NCBI GenBank assembly: GCA_026008535.1
Contig: BRKX01000003.1
Span: forward strand, 27,642,001 to 27,706,000
DNA length: 64,000 nt
From: Perilla frutescens
Lineage: Eukaryota; Streptophyta; Magnoliopsida; Lamiales; Lamiaceae
Reading direction: 5' to 3'
Positions 19,900-31,659 of the stretch are shown here, piece by piece. Numbering within the stretch: position 1 is the stretch's first letter; every line of letters starts with the position of its first letter. Made by a program: the position numbers and the translations under genes. The notes below the pieces were generated by a model. It ran no database searches, had not been told where the DNA came from, and saw nothing but the letters and a program-made list of their open reading frames with translations.

Positions 19900-21164
19900 T
19901 TTCCTGAAGCTCAAAGCTTACAACACATTTAAGTGCTAGAATTTGACACCCATCAAAACATCATAATATTTCCCAATGGGTTAAATGTAAAAAAAAATAC
20001 CACATTTGAATGAATTTAAAATTTAGACACAACTTTTCAAACATTGTGATAATAACTCAATCTTTTGATAGAAAATTCAACACCCCTAATTTTTTTTTTT
20101 CAATAATTATGTTAGTGCCACCATCATGCACTAAGTATTTGTGTTGTTGAATTGGCGAGATATGTTCGACAAAGTGTGCCTGGGTATGTCCCACGAAGTT
20201 TTGTTTTCCGCTGTGCAAGAAAAGAAGAACACTTGGTGAACTGTTCCAGAGTATGTCCCAGACAAAACCAGGAACACTTTATTTATGGCAATTTCCTTCT
20301 TGGAAAGATCTTGCGCCAAACCAGTTTGGAAGGTCAAGATAGATTCGTTTTACTGCCTTGTGGTGTAGATCCGGTGCTGAATTAACCCTCCTACACTTGG
20401 GAAGTATCTACACATGTATGGAAGGCCACAAACCACTTACCATGTTGGCGGCAGATGGAGATCGACGCCTATATGAAGTCCGAATTGAGGAGCAATCGGT
20501 GCCACTGTTATTTTGTTTAGATTCTAGTGTTAGAATCAGTTTGTGGTCATTTTTGTAACTAGTAGTTGTTCATTAAAACGTTCAACGTGATAGACTAGTT
20601 TTGAGTGTTTACGAGTGAAACACGTGAGGGAATTTTTATTCCGTTTTGTACGCAATCTCGGGAGAGATTGTAAGTTGAAGTCGTGGGTAGCTAGAGGGAG
20701 TCTAGTGTCACGGTTGTAAGGGGATCTTACAACTTTCGGCTAGCGAAAGAGTTCGAGGAGAAGAACGGGCGACATAAGGCGGTAGACTTGTATGTGTAAG
20801 ATCCTTAATACCCTCTTTGAAGGAGTTACAGTCGAAACTTCAAGTTTGGGAGCAATCCCCCCAGAGTAGGTTGGTTGAACCGAACTAGGTTACCATCTCG
20901 TGCGTTTTTACTACTTTATTCTTTTATGTTCTTGCATCTGTCCTACACATATCATAGAACAGATTTTAAGCAGATAACTAAAATACGAATTGCACGGATT
21001 ATCGTTTCTCAAATTACAATTATGATGTGACAATATTTTTATAACGTGTACATGTTAATTCAATTTTGGGTATCGTGTATGAGATTTTTTTTTTATTGTG
21101 CAATGTCTCCTTCCAAGTCTTCAAAAATTTTAACAAGTGTTTATGTTACTTCAAATTAAAAAAT
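19900..21164. other. Unassigned repeat-like stretch
   Basis: 20500-21000 has the look of an LTR (TGTTATTTTG start, GGTTGGTTGAACCGAAC and TACCATCTCGTGCG words seen near the R/U5 ends of plant Copia LTRs). I cannot find its partner copy. Short frames at 20131-20558 resemble nothing I recognise. Confidence 0.3.
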
Positions 21165-21167
21165 TAA

Positions 21168-21920
21168 GGGGGGTGTATTGGATTGAGATTTCGTTGAATT
21201 TCGTTGGACTTTTAAAATCCGGGTGTATTCAATCCAGACTTTTAAAAGTCCAACGAAATTCTGGTGTATTCAATCCAGACTTTTAAAAGTCCAACGAAAT
21301 CTTGGTGTATTCAATCCAGACTTTTAAAAGTCCAACGAAATCTTGGTGTATTCAATCCAGACTTTTAAAAGTCCTTTAAAATTCTGCGGTATTCAACAAT
21401 CCACGGACTTTAAAAAGTCATTGATTTCGTTGGATTTCAGTTGGATTTCACGTGAAAATTACAAAGGATGAAATCCGACCTCTGGACACAAGATTTCGAT
21501 GGATTTGGAAAACCCGGCGAGCGCTGTGTCCCAGCGGCCGGTGAGGAGTTAAAATCGGGCACCCCAGCCGTCACCCGACCCTAGCGGCCGCTGGTCTTGC
21601 CGATGATGGCACTCCAGCCAGCGGCCGCTGGGATCAAGGTCGCTTGATTCTAGCGGCCGCTGGGTTTAATTTTTTTTCGGATACACCGATCGTTGTGTTC
21701 CAACGAGCGTTGGCGAGATGGATTTGAAATCCATTGAAATCGTTCAAAATCGTCCGAAATCCATACACGAAATCCGCCAGACTCTGCGTGGAGTTGGGAG
21801 ACTCTATGTGGAGTCTTGGAGACTCCATGTGGAGTCTATGGATTTATAAAATCCATAAAAATCCATGGACATTTTAAAGTCCAACAAAATCCATCAAAAT
21901 CCTAATTGAATACACCCCCC
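21168..21920. mobile_element. PIF/Harbinger-type MITE
   Basis: Terminal inverted repeats start GGGGGGTGTATTGGATT and, on the opposite strand, GGGGGGTGTATTCAATT. They are flanked on both sides by TAA (21165-21167 and 21921-21923), the target duplication expected for Harbinger/Tourist elements. It contains a 41-bp tandem array (21218-21375) and GCGGCCGC-rich central sequence (21530-21665). No transposase. Confidence 0.85.
21218..21380. repeat. 41-bp tandem array inside the MITE
   Basis: Four head-to-tail units of 41 bp, each beginning GGTGTATTCAATCCAGAC and including TTTTAAAAGTCC. Each unit repeats the terminal sequence of the element itself. Confidence 0.85.
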
Positions 21921-21923
21921 TAA

Positions 21924-22200
21924 GTTATGTTGATATGTTTTGAATCTCCCGCTTCGCTGAGCTGGTCGAGGGTGTCGCTGACCGGTATGCAGTTTTGGGC
22001 TTTAAGCCCAATTTTGGTGTTTTATCTCAGTTTTATATATATGGTCTTTGAGATCTGTAATCCGTAACCTAGCCGCATAATAAAATCAGTTCTCCTCTCT
22101 GCCCGTGGACGTAGCCAATTTGGTGAGCCACGTAAATCTGTGTCTTATTTACATTTTCTGTTTGTTTTACTGCTCAATAATCATATTCTGTCATAACAAG
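21924..22200 (+). other. Possible Copia LTR fragment
   Basis: The words CCCGTGGACGTAGCC and GAGCCACGTAAATCTGTG, preceded by an AATAAAA signal, resemble the R/U5 region of some plant Copia LTRs. No second copy is present; a guess only. Confidence 0.3.
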
Positions 22201-22639
22201 TTGTTATTACAATGTTTTATAAATCATATTTAAATTGCAAATGTGTTCGGTACTTTTTCTTTTTTAACAATTAACCTATTCTTATATCATAAAAATTATA
22301 TATATGCAATGAGCTTCTTGTATAACCAAGCTTTCCTCGGCGTATATATATTCTTACATTAAATAAATAATTTTCTGTCGAAACGTTAATTAATTATTTT
22401 ATAGAAAGATCACAAAATAGATATTGTCAGTTCATTGTCTATTTATTCATTAAAATATTTAAATAGTATAATTTAGTATGCTATGATAAATCATTTTGGG
22501 CGCCAAGGTGGCCAGCTGCCAGCCAGTTGTTAATTTGTAACGACTTAAAACAGCCAATGCATAACGGAATATAATAAATTCTTAACTAACTACAACAATA
22601 TTACTCCTAGCTTTCCGACGTTACATCTTAAAGAGCAGA

Positions 22640-22956
22640 TTTTGTGTGCACTAGGTGCATAACCGCGTTGATCAGATTAATGTATTGATAAAAAAATCTG
22701 TCAAAATCATTATTAATTGTAACATAAAAAAATAATACTCAAAAGCTCAAAAGTATCACATCTGTATACTTAAAAATTATCGACCATAAAAAGAACTATA
22801 AAATCATTATTAACCGTAACACTAAAAAATATCATTCAAAATTCAAAAAGCGTCATTTGTATCCATAAAAAGTATCACCTATTTTGATGGTTTTCTCATC
22901 AATTCATTGACAGTCTCATCAACTCATTGATCGTCTGATGTGCACCCAGTGCACAT
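22640..22956. mobile_element. MITE with GTGCACTAGGTGCA ends
   Basis: The ends TGTGTGCACTAGGTGCA and (opposite strand) TGTGCACTGGGTGCACA are inverted. The interior has AAGTATCAC-type motifs. A related element is at 51175-51527. Target duplication not resolved. Confidence 0.5.
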
Positions 22957-24377
22957 GAGAATTGATGAATTTTAAATTAAATGATTACTAATGATGATTA
23001 GTATTGACATTATTATTTGTTAATTAGCAGTCAATTCTTAATAAATACATGTAACAATATTGTAATAAGCTGATTGGTTATTAATATTCCCATGTTTTGT
23101 TGGAATCAAAATTAAAATTTTGTTTGGTGTTGTAATATTTTATTAATGGAGTCTTGCGTAAAATTATTTTAGTAGTCAAAATTTATAAGATGAATTAAGA
23201 TTTGAACCCAAAACAATAACAAAATTACAATTATGCTATTGAATATGAGGTTTAACCCAAATCTTTACCCGTTTTATAAATTTCGACACGTGAAACAATA
23301 TCACATAAGTTTGTCTATTTCATTATTTTTGTTTAGTTAATAAGGTTGCATTTAGATGGATGAATTTGGAGAACAGCTTTAAGGTTCATGACAATAAATT
23401 CATGATATTGTTTGGATGAGTTCATTTTATAATAAATTGACGTATTTTACATACATAACTTTGACTTTAAACTGTACATCTTATGAGAGTAATATATTTT
23501 GGAGGTGAACTTAAAGTAAAATCATTTAAAATTCTTCTTAAATAATCTACTGAAATAAATTATTCAATCTAAAAACACCTAAATAATGATTAAGGTTGAA
23601 CAACCAGAAAAAAATATCGAACGAGAAATTCAATATACTGTCTAAATCGGTGTCACGTCATAATATAGTAAAATAGATTAGATTGGTGTAAGTGATCCAT
23701 TTATACTTAAAAAAAAAAAGAGGAAATTCAATAATTTTATTCCACGCAAGGAATACCATATTCAATTATTGTGGCTTCTTAATTTGATTTATAATTGAAA
23801 TGAAAACAAAAAAATATTAAAGTACAACAAAATAAAAACCAAATGAGTTTCAAAATAAACCCCAGAAAGATTGAAAAATATATATCCTAAAAATATAATA
23901 TAAACCCCCAAAATTTTAAAACCCGCCCCAATAAATTGGAAATAAAGGAAGAAAAAAAACCTTAAATAAAAAAAACTCAATAAGTAAAAGTTAATTATAA
24001 TATAAACCTAGAAAATTAAAAATGATAAAACCTAAATAAGAAAAGATAAAACAATGCAAGAAGAGATGAAATTGTCGAATTAGAGAAGTCGATTAATAGT
24101 AATTAAATCCGTGCCTTATTTAGAATAAAAGTGTAATTTAGGGTTTCATATATGTTTGATCGTACTTTGCTAGATTGTGATGGTATAATAATGCTGTATA
24201 TAACACCAATTGTATTTTATCGGTAAAAGAAATCCACTCAAATAATAAAAATGAAACAAACGCATTACATTACACCATGCCATTTTATGTTGACTTATTT
24301 TCGAATTCGTATTTTATACTGTATATGGTTAGGTATTCAATATAATATTTTCTTTTTTGAAGGTTGAATATAATAAT
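22957..24377. other. AT-rich intergenic sequence upstream of gene 1
   Basis: I see no gene, RNA gene or clear element. The short frames here are AT-driven. Confidence 0.5.
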
Positions 24378-24385
24378 TATAAATA
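24378..24385 (+). promoter_or_regulatory. Candidate TATA box of gene 1
   Basis: TATAAATA lies about 300 bp before the start codon. It precedes a CT-rich leader (24474-24553) with repeated TCTCTC, a common feature of plant 5' UTRs. The start of transcription is inferred, not seen. Confidence 0.45.
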
Positions 24386-24678
24386 CTAAATGCAATGCAT
24401 AATCGGATTGGACTATTCAATTTCAGAGAAGGGAATTGGTTTTAACTTTGATAATTTCACCCCCTTGGCCCCTCCACTCTCTCTCTTCCCGGTCCCTCTC
24501 TCCCTCTCCCTCTCCCTTCTACTTCACTCTCTCTCTCTCTCTCCCCCCTCTCTTTCCTGTAGAAACAAGGAACGAAGAAGAAAAAGGAAGAGGCTCTCTC
24601 CTTTCAAAAATGGCTTCCTGTCGGTAAACAGTAGCATACACCTACGAAGGCTGTTTTTGCATTGCTACACCGGAAAAA

Positions 24679-27600
24679 ATGGGTTCATGCGTCTCGCTTC
24701 AGAGAGACTCTGGGTCGGCCATGAAGCTCCGTTTATCTAAAAACCAGAAGCTCACCATCCCATCGCCGGTCAAACAGAACTCCGTTACGGTCAACGGTCA
24801 GGATCATTCCGTTGCTGCCTTCGCCGTTAAGTCTCAGCGCTCACTTCCCCGTTTCCGCGATGATGGTATCTTGCTTTTCTACTTCAGTTTCCATGAGTTA
24901 TGGAGCACTTTTGATGAACTTCTTTTTCGGATGATTTCTTTTAAATTTTGGATGAGTTTGAAAAATATCTACCGAGTTATCTTCAGAATTAAGGCTTTCT
25001 GGATAATTCGGTATGCGTATTTGTTAAATGGATTCTCAACTCACGCAATATATACATAGCTTTTATATATATATATATATATATATATAGTTATAGTTAT
25101 AGTTTTGTGCGTGTGTGTAGTTTTTGGTGCGTTCGTAGAGCTTGATTCTAAAATTTTGTTTGTATTTCAATAGATTGCTGGTTGTTGTTTTTGAAGTGTT
25201 CATCAAAAAAGAAATTTGTCTTTCATTGATGATTGTTTTTATTTGGAATATTTGAAGAGTTATTTTTCACTTTTGTTTTTCCTTTCTGGGGATTCAGATG
25301 TCTAGGTGGAGTAATGACAGGATTATTTCTTGCAAACTACAGGTCTATTGTTCTGATGATTTCTGGAAGAAAAGTTTCATTGAAATTTGAAAAATCTTCT
25401 GACATAAATGGCTTTGAAATGGTTGTTACTATATTAATGCTTCTATTATTGCTTTGGTGGTCCAACTGGCTACAGAACCGATAATAATTTCTGGGGTTGA
25501 AAACCAGACTGCATCATTTAGATTTGTTATATGTGATACCAGATTAAATTAAAATTTATCAAGATGGCCACAATCATGTAGATTTTTATTCAGAATCTAA
25601 TTATCTGATTCATTGTGGTGTTAGTTTTGGTGAACGAGAGTTATGAAAATAATAATTGAGGTTCGTGAAACGAATTGGTGTAACTTTGAATATCATGGAA
25701 GTCTCTTGGTAGGTGAATTAGTCAACAGTTGAGAATTGGAGGGTGAAGCTTTTTCTTGAAGTTTTAAGATGTTCTTTTTCCTTAATTTAACAATGAAAAA
25801 AGCAAGCTAAGGAACATGCCAACAAAAATTTTATTACATAGCCACATCAAGAATAATTGTTGTCTAATAAGGACAAGGCAAGCTAAAGTTCAGGATCTAC
25901 ACATTATGTTCTGTGTAGGGTCTAGCCTCTCATGGGCCTGCCCATAATGTGCTACACTATGGCAAATATCCCTTCAGATAACAGAACTCGTGATTCCAAC
26001 TGCTAATCATGTGGAAATTATTCTTAGGAGGATGGTGGATGATTGTCAACTAAATCTTTGAAGTTAGCGAGGGAGTTGAAGTAGTTTGAATGTGGTGTCA
26101 GTTATACTCGTTGGACCTGTAATGTCGAACATAGAGTCAAGGGCTGGTTCTTGATTGTTGTCCGTGTTTGCTTTACTGTGCTCGACTTTGATTGCATTTC
26201 TTGTTTAATACTTGAACACGATGACTTCTGTTGAAGAAAAGGAGGTTCTGTGACTTCTGGTTTAGAAAATGAAGTTTGTTTTAGTTCCTTCACATATACT
26301 GCACCTTCTGAAAGCTTAATATTGGTAATTGGTAAGTGCAGTACAATAGTGTCGAAGGTACATTTGAGATTTTGAGAGTTTTCCCTTCTTTTTGATCCAT
26401 TGAGTTTCTCAGTGCTTTGTATTTCATTTCCTCTCTTCTGTTCTGTTATGATTAAATTGCAATGATCATGCATGTCCCGAGACATTTTTTCTGCTCCAGT
26501 TTTTTCTTATTTGAATGTCATTCTCTTCTCCTGCTCCATACTTCAAAAGATCCATTCTGGTCATTAGTGAAAGTTAATAGAATTTTAGTTAGATTGGTTA
26601 AGTTTGTTTCCAAAAACTACCCATCGAAAAATGTGATGGACTTGAGCATCTACCAGTTGTGAGACCATCGCACACCATTTTTTTTTATCATTTTTTTAGT
26701 TGCATTGCAGATTGCTCACCAATTTTAATAAGCATATATGTATATGATGCCTTAATTTGTTTCAGGTAGCAAAGAGGAAGCATTCTTTGACTCCCAGCCT
26801 TGGTTGGAATCAGATTGTGAAGATGACTTCTTAAGTGTTAATGGAGGTAAGGAAGCATCTCATCTCTTGGGAAATTATTCTATTTCTTCTTCAAGCTTCC
26901 ACCTGCTTTAAAAACTCAGATTCTCTTATTAATCAATAAATTAGCAACTTTTTTTTCATCAACTAAAGCTGATTAGTGCATTCCTAACACCTCATTATCG
27001 GGTTTCTCTGTTGTGTTTTGGCCAAATCTTTGCCCCATGAATAATTTCTGGGCATCTCACCAATTTATGTGTGAACCTCGTGTGGAAATTTCGACATATA
27101 GGCATATTGGCTAGAATTTTGTGTGAAGGTTTATAGATGATATAGGAAGATGGGGATTAGGTAATCCTTTATGAGTATTTGGTTCGAGAGCTAAGTGAAA
27201 TTATACACTGAAGGGTGCACTTTTTAACACCATGAAGGTGGCATAGGCAGAGTACAGGAATCATTGTTTTCTTTTCTTTTTTTTTTTTTCCATTAAGAAA
27301 AGGTTAACTCATTAGTGTTCATGGCTATGTTCTTTGTGATCCACTTTACTTTTCGAATTTCAAAATTTGGTATTTTCTATGCGAAGAATTATCTCTTTCC
27401 CTGTTATCAAGAAATGGGGATATTGCTAGACATGCATTCATAGCTCTATTAGTGTACAATATCATTACATAATGCAGTCTTCTTCTTTCATTGCAGATTT
27501 CACCCCATCCCGTGGAAGTACCCCTGTCCACCACAAGTTCTCTTCTGGGAATCCAATGGTGAACAAGCCCCCTCCTGTTGGTTCTGTAGCTGAATCATCT

Positions 27601-27852
27601 CCGAAGAAGAGACTCTCGGAGCTTTTCAAAGAGAGCTTACGCCACAACATAGATGGAGATGAGGAGAATGAAGCAAGCGACGAAAGTGTGGTTATTGAAA
27701 ATGGTGCAAACAATGAAAGAAGTGCCAATGGAGTGGTGAGAGCAGAGGAAAAGTCGGGCAAGTCTGTACAGTGTTGCCTTCCCAGGTTGCGTTCGAGTCG
27801 TAGCTTCAGCGAAAGGAAAAAGAAGACGAGCCTTCCCAACGGCACTGGTTGA
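24679..27852 (+). CDS. At3g27210-like small plant protein, three exons
   Basis: Exons 24679-24865, 26766-26846 and 27497-27852 join in frame (624 nt, 207 residues plus stop). All introns have GT...AG ends. The N-terminus MGSCVSLQRDS has Gly2 and Cys4, a plausible myristoylation/palmitoylation signal for membrane anchoring. Exon 2 encodes the conserved acidic block SKEEAFFDSQPWLESDCEDD; exon 3 begins FTPSRGSTPVHH and includes KKRLSELFKESLRH and a C-terminal CCLPRLRSSRSFSERKKK basic tail. This order is that of the plant family typified by uncharacterised Arabidopsis At3g27210. Biochemical function is unknown. The ATG context (AAAAAATGGG) and the family N-terminus support the start. Intron 1 is 1.9 kb with a (TA)n tract at 25058-25089. 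No break is seen, so the gene looks functional. Confidence 0.9.
25058..25089. repeat. (TA)n microsatellite
   Basis: Simple TA repeat in intron 1 of the At3g27210-like gene. Confidence 0.8.
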
Positions 27853-28308
27853 GTGAAAGTTTTGGTGAGAATCATCATATATTCATAGGTGAACTCTTGG
27901 CTTATGAGATACAGTTCACTCACTTATAGCAATGTGGATGAACAATCATGGAAGGGAAGTACATATTTAACAAGTCTAGTAACTAAATTTTGTGTAAAGC
28001 TAAGCTTCAGAGAATCTATACCAAATTTCCCATCTTTCTCTTTCAAGATGGATAAATTCCCTATAATAAATTGTGCTGGTGAATGTATCTATAATCTAGC
28101 AAAAGAGAGCTATTTTCTATTGTGTTTTGCGTTTAATTTCTCTTGCTATTCGAATATTAGTTTTTATGATTATGGATTGAAAAACAAGCTTAGTTATGAT
28201 ATGGATCAAAGTTTGAACATTTAACCTTAAACTTAAATCTAAGTCCGTTGTTGTTCTCTTTTTCTGGAAGAACTATAAATTGCATCTCATGTGTGCCTTG
28301 AGGAACAA
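27853..28308 (+). other. 3' flank of gene 1
   Basis: Likely 3' UTR and intergenic DNA. An AATAAA-type signal lies near 28065. The 111-residue frame at 27889-28224 has no recognisable features. It ends at an LTR start at 28309. Confidence 0.45.
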
Positions 28309-30042
28309 TGTTTGGTAATTTATTTGATTAAATTGCAAGTGTACAGCGTAATCGGTGTACAACCAACGAAGTTATCATATAACATCGTAAATTGGTGAGA
28401 CTGAGTACCATAACATCAATTCACTAATCAATGAAAAGATTGACGTTGTTTTAACTAAATAAACAAGGAAATTAAATAAAAACACAAACGACGGAAACAC
28501 AATGATCAAGTTTGTGTTAAAAACCAAGAGATTAAAAGGTATTCTAGAGTTTTATACTCACTAATCAATCCACACAGTTAATTCCCAATTAAATGTTAAT
28601 TATGCTAAAATCAACGTGTCTGTTAAGTTACTAACACGCCACTCCTAAGAGTACTCAGGAGGTAATTGATATGATAGAAAGAAATGATATTAGATATGAA
28701 TTGAAAGAATTTATAAATGGAATGAAGGCCTGAATGAAATGACAATTCTTATAATAATTGGTATGTTATCATTTTTTATCTTAAATAATGAATATTTTAT
28801 GTACTTTTAAATTTTTTTTATAATTCAAAAGTGATGTAGTAGTTAATAAATATGAACACATGCCTAAATTTATTTTTTATATTTTTTCTAAACGTCATTT
28901 TTCTTTTCTAATATGTGATTTTTTTTCTATTTTTTTAGCAAATTAAATTTATTTATTTTATTGAAGAAATTTATTCTAAAGTATTTAATAATCAATATAT
29001 AATAATTTGTATAAGTTAATAAAAAAAATTACTTCATAGAAAAATAGCTTATCATTTTAATTTTTCATTTGCATAATTATTTTATATTATATATAATATA
29101 TTTTTACGTTATATTTATGTTGGCATCACATTCATTTCTCTTCAACAAAATTATAAAAGTTATCAAAAATTAAGTTTAACATATATTTTTAAATAAATAA
29201 AATAATATAAAAACAATTATGAAATAATAATAATAATAATAAATTATTTAATCTGGTTTTTTATTTATTTTACTAAATATGATAAAATAATATTATAAAA
29301 CATGATTATTTATAAATCAAGGATTGAAATATCGCGGATATATTGTGGATTTTCACATTGCGATACGGATATGTGGGAGAATATCTTTTTTCCCAGGTAT
29401 CAGCGAAATATCACAATATATCGCAATATATCGCGATTTTTTTATATTTCTATAATATATTTTGATTTTTATTTAATACTATATATTTTCTGGGTTTTTT
29501 AGGTCTTCAACGTAATTATTTGAGTTGCAATATTCTTTGTTTTACAAAAACACTCACACTGCAAAAAAAAAAAAGCCCGAAAAACCAACGGATGTCTTAG
29601 AAAGAAAAGTGAGATGCACCAGCTTTATTTTTTCATGGCGGGATAAAAGGATTTGCTGATCATGCTGCAATTGCTTCTCGATCTACTATGGTCCCACGTA
29701 AGTCTTTTACTTAATATTTTCAAATAGAGCTTGTTTAAATAATTTAAAATCGTGTCTTCAATGAATAAATATGCATTGTATATTTATTAGTGTTTGGTAA
29801 TGGCAGCTGAGCTGAGTGGTGGGTTATGTATAGTTATTCATCACCTACAGTTAGAGATTTAGTTGTGCGAATATTATCAAAATGTATATGGAGGTCAAAA
29901 TGTGCATCAACAAAATAATTAGGTCAGTGGACATTATCCAATCAATAATGAATCTATTGGAAGAAATCAAGAAATATATCAAGCGCATGTGCATAATTAT
30001 ATTCAAAATTACTCTAATGTGATGAGTTGGTACCAATATTGC

Positions 30043-31507
30043 TGATAAACTGAGATTTTACACTAATTCTGGTACACCTTTGTATTGAGTTTGAGTTGTT
30101 TTGAGTGTGTTTCATCTCAGTTTATTTGCGTTTTCATGCATTTGGGAGTTTGGTATTACTTGTTGGAATTGTGCAAGAATTGTCCTTGAAGAGATAGTAT
30201 TTTAACGAAGTATGGAAGTCGCGGGAAATACGCGCAAAATGGCCGAGAACCGCGGTCCACGTGGCAGCTCGCGGGTGAAGACCTCGGCCATCAACTGTCG
30301 AATCGCGACAGAGGTTGGGGTGTTTAGAGGAAAAATCGCGAGTCGCGAATGAGATCGCGAATCACCAAAGGCCAGTCACTGTTTGATCGCGACAGAGACA
30401 GGGGTCGTCTTTGGAAAATTCGCGACCCGGTCGCGAATATCAGTAGCGGTCGCGAATATTATGACAGGTGGATGCCACGTGGAGTCGCGACCCGAGTCGC
30501 GACCGACATGCTCGGGAGCGAGCTCGCGAATTTTAATGGTGGTACAGCTTGTGGTTTCCTACTTTAGATCAAATTCATACTTAGTATTTAAGGGGTTGAA
30601 GTACACGAAAATAGGGACAATTCCTCCGACCTAAAAAATTACCAACAGAGAGTTGATGCAGAGAAAAGAAGACGCAAAGAACAAGACCAAAGGATTCAAG
30701 AGTGTTCAAGACCAAAGCTAATATAGAATCTCTGGGTTTTATTTACTTTATTCTTAGAATACAATGTTTATTTTGTGGATTGTTTTAGTTGTTTATTTTG
30801 CCATGGATAGCTAAAACCCTAGTATTCTAGGGTTGGATTATGATTTATTTATGAAGTTCTTTTGATTCATATTATTTGGCGTCTATGATTTAATTATGTT
30901 TTGATTATTCCTGTTTTCTCTGTATTATTTACTTGATCAATAAATGATACAATTTGATGTGTTAATCCATAATTCGAGAGATAAGTTTTAATGCAAGATC
31001 TAGAATAATTAACTGGTTAGTCAATATCACTCGAGAGAGTTGCGATTAATTTATAGAACAATAAATCTTTTGAACCATTAGGAGTTGCATAATAGGTATT
31101 GAACGGAGACGTTAATATTTGTTGTGTGATCTACAATCTAGGCGCTTCGAGAGAAGGTTTAGAATACATGAGTGATTGTTTTAGCATGATTTAAATCCCA
31201 ACATAGACATTAAATGGATTGATTAAGAGAATGGATTAAATAATGATTATCCAATCCTAGAATGCGTCTTTTTCTTCAGTGTTTGATTTATCTGTGTTGC
31301 TTTCTGCTGTGGTGATTTATTTTATTTATTATCTTTAGTTTTAATTAGTTAAATCCAACCATGTTTGACAGTCTAGATAACTACGAGAGGTTAAATTGAA
31401 TAACTAGTAGATTAAATCTTAAATCCCTGTGGATACGATACTCTTGTTCACCGCTATCCTATAAGCCTCGCTGTACACTTGCAGCTAGGTTAAATAAATA
31501 CCGAACA
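30043..31507 (+). repeat. 5' LTR of Athila element B
   Basis: Starts TGATAAACTGAG and ends CCGAACA. The segment 30298-30531 has eleven TCGCGA palindromes. R/U5-type words match LTR D and element A. Confidence 0.9.
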
Positions 31508-31513
31508 AGTTTT

Positions 31514-31531
31514 TGGCGCCGTTGCCGGGGA
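31514..31531 (+). other. Primer binding site of Athila element B
   Basis: TGGCGCCGTTGCCGGGGA, complementary to a tRNA-Asp 3' end, six bases after the LTR. Confidence 0.95.
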
Positions 31532-31659
31532 TTTAATTTTTTGTATTTGCTATTATTTAGATTTAATTTCTTGTGTTAATCTAGACATTTATTTTTCAGT
31601 CTTTAGTCTATTTTCTTTTAAAATTTTATAATCTTCTTTCTATAGTGATTAGGTTATGT

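Larger units (their letters stand above)
15323..19900 (-). mobile_element. Degraded Athila-type element E
   Basis: It starts TGTTTGATATTTTATTTCACC, aligning with the LTR ends of elements A and B (CAAGTGTAC, GATCGTATCCACAG). LTR sequence runs to about 16350, where its last ~250 bp (present at 12680-12929) are missing. From about 16380 the sequence matches the non-coding 3' region of A, including CTACCATAGGCTTGC, CTCTCCACTG and GTAATGTAGGCTTCGG words. The hairpin/G-run module is at 17545-17591. Beyond lies a broken 3' ORF (18850-19870), interrupted by a hAT-like element at 17731-18849. The right boundary is not clear. Confidence 0.7.

Noticed and set aside
20131..20558. Short ORFs that might be a small gene
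   Set aside because: The three overlapping frames have no conserved motif and are next to LTR-like sequence.
21530..21665. CpG island of a gene
   Set aside because: The GCGGCCGC cluster lies wholly within the MITE bounded by TAA duplications; no gene starts there.
26102..26485. 127-residue minus-strand ORF in intron 1 of the At3g27210-like gene
   Set aside because: No recognisable domain, no splice or promoter context; most likely chance.
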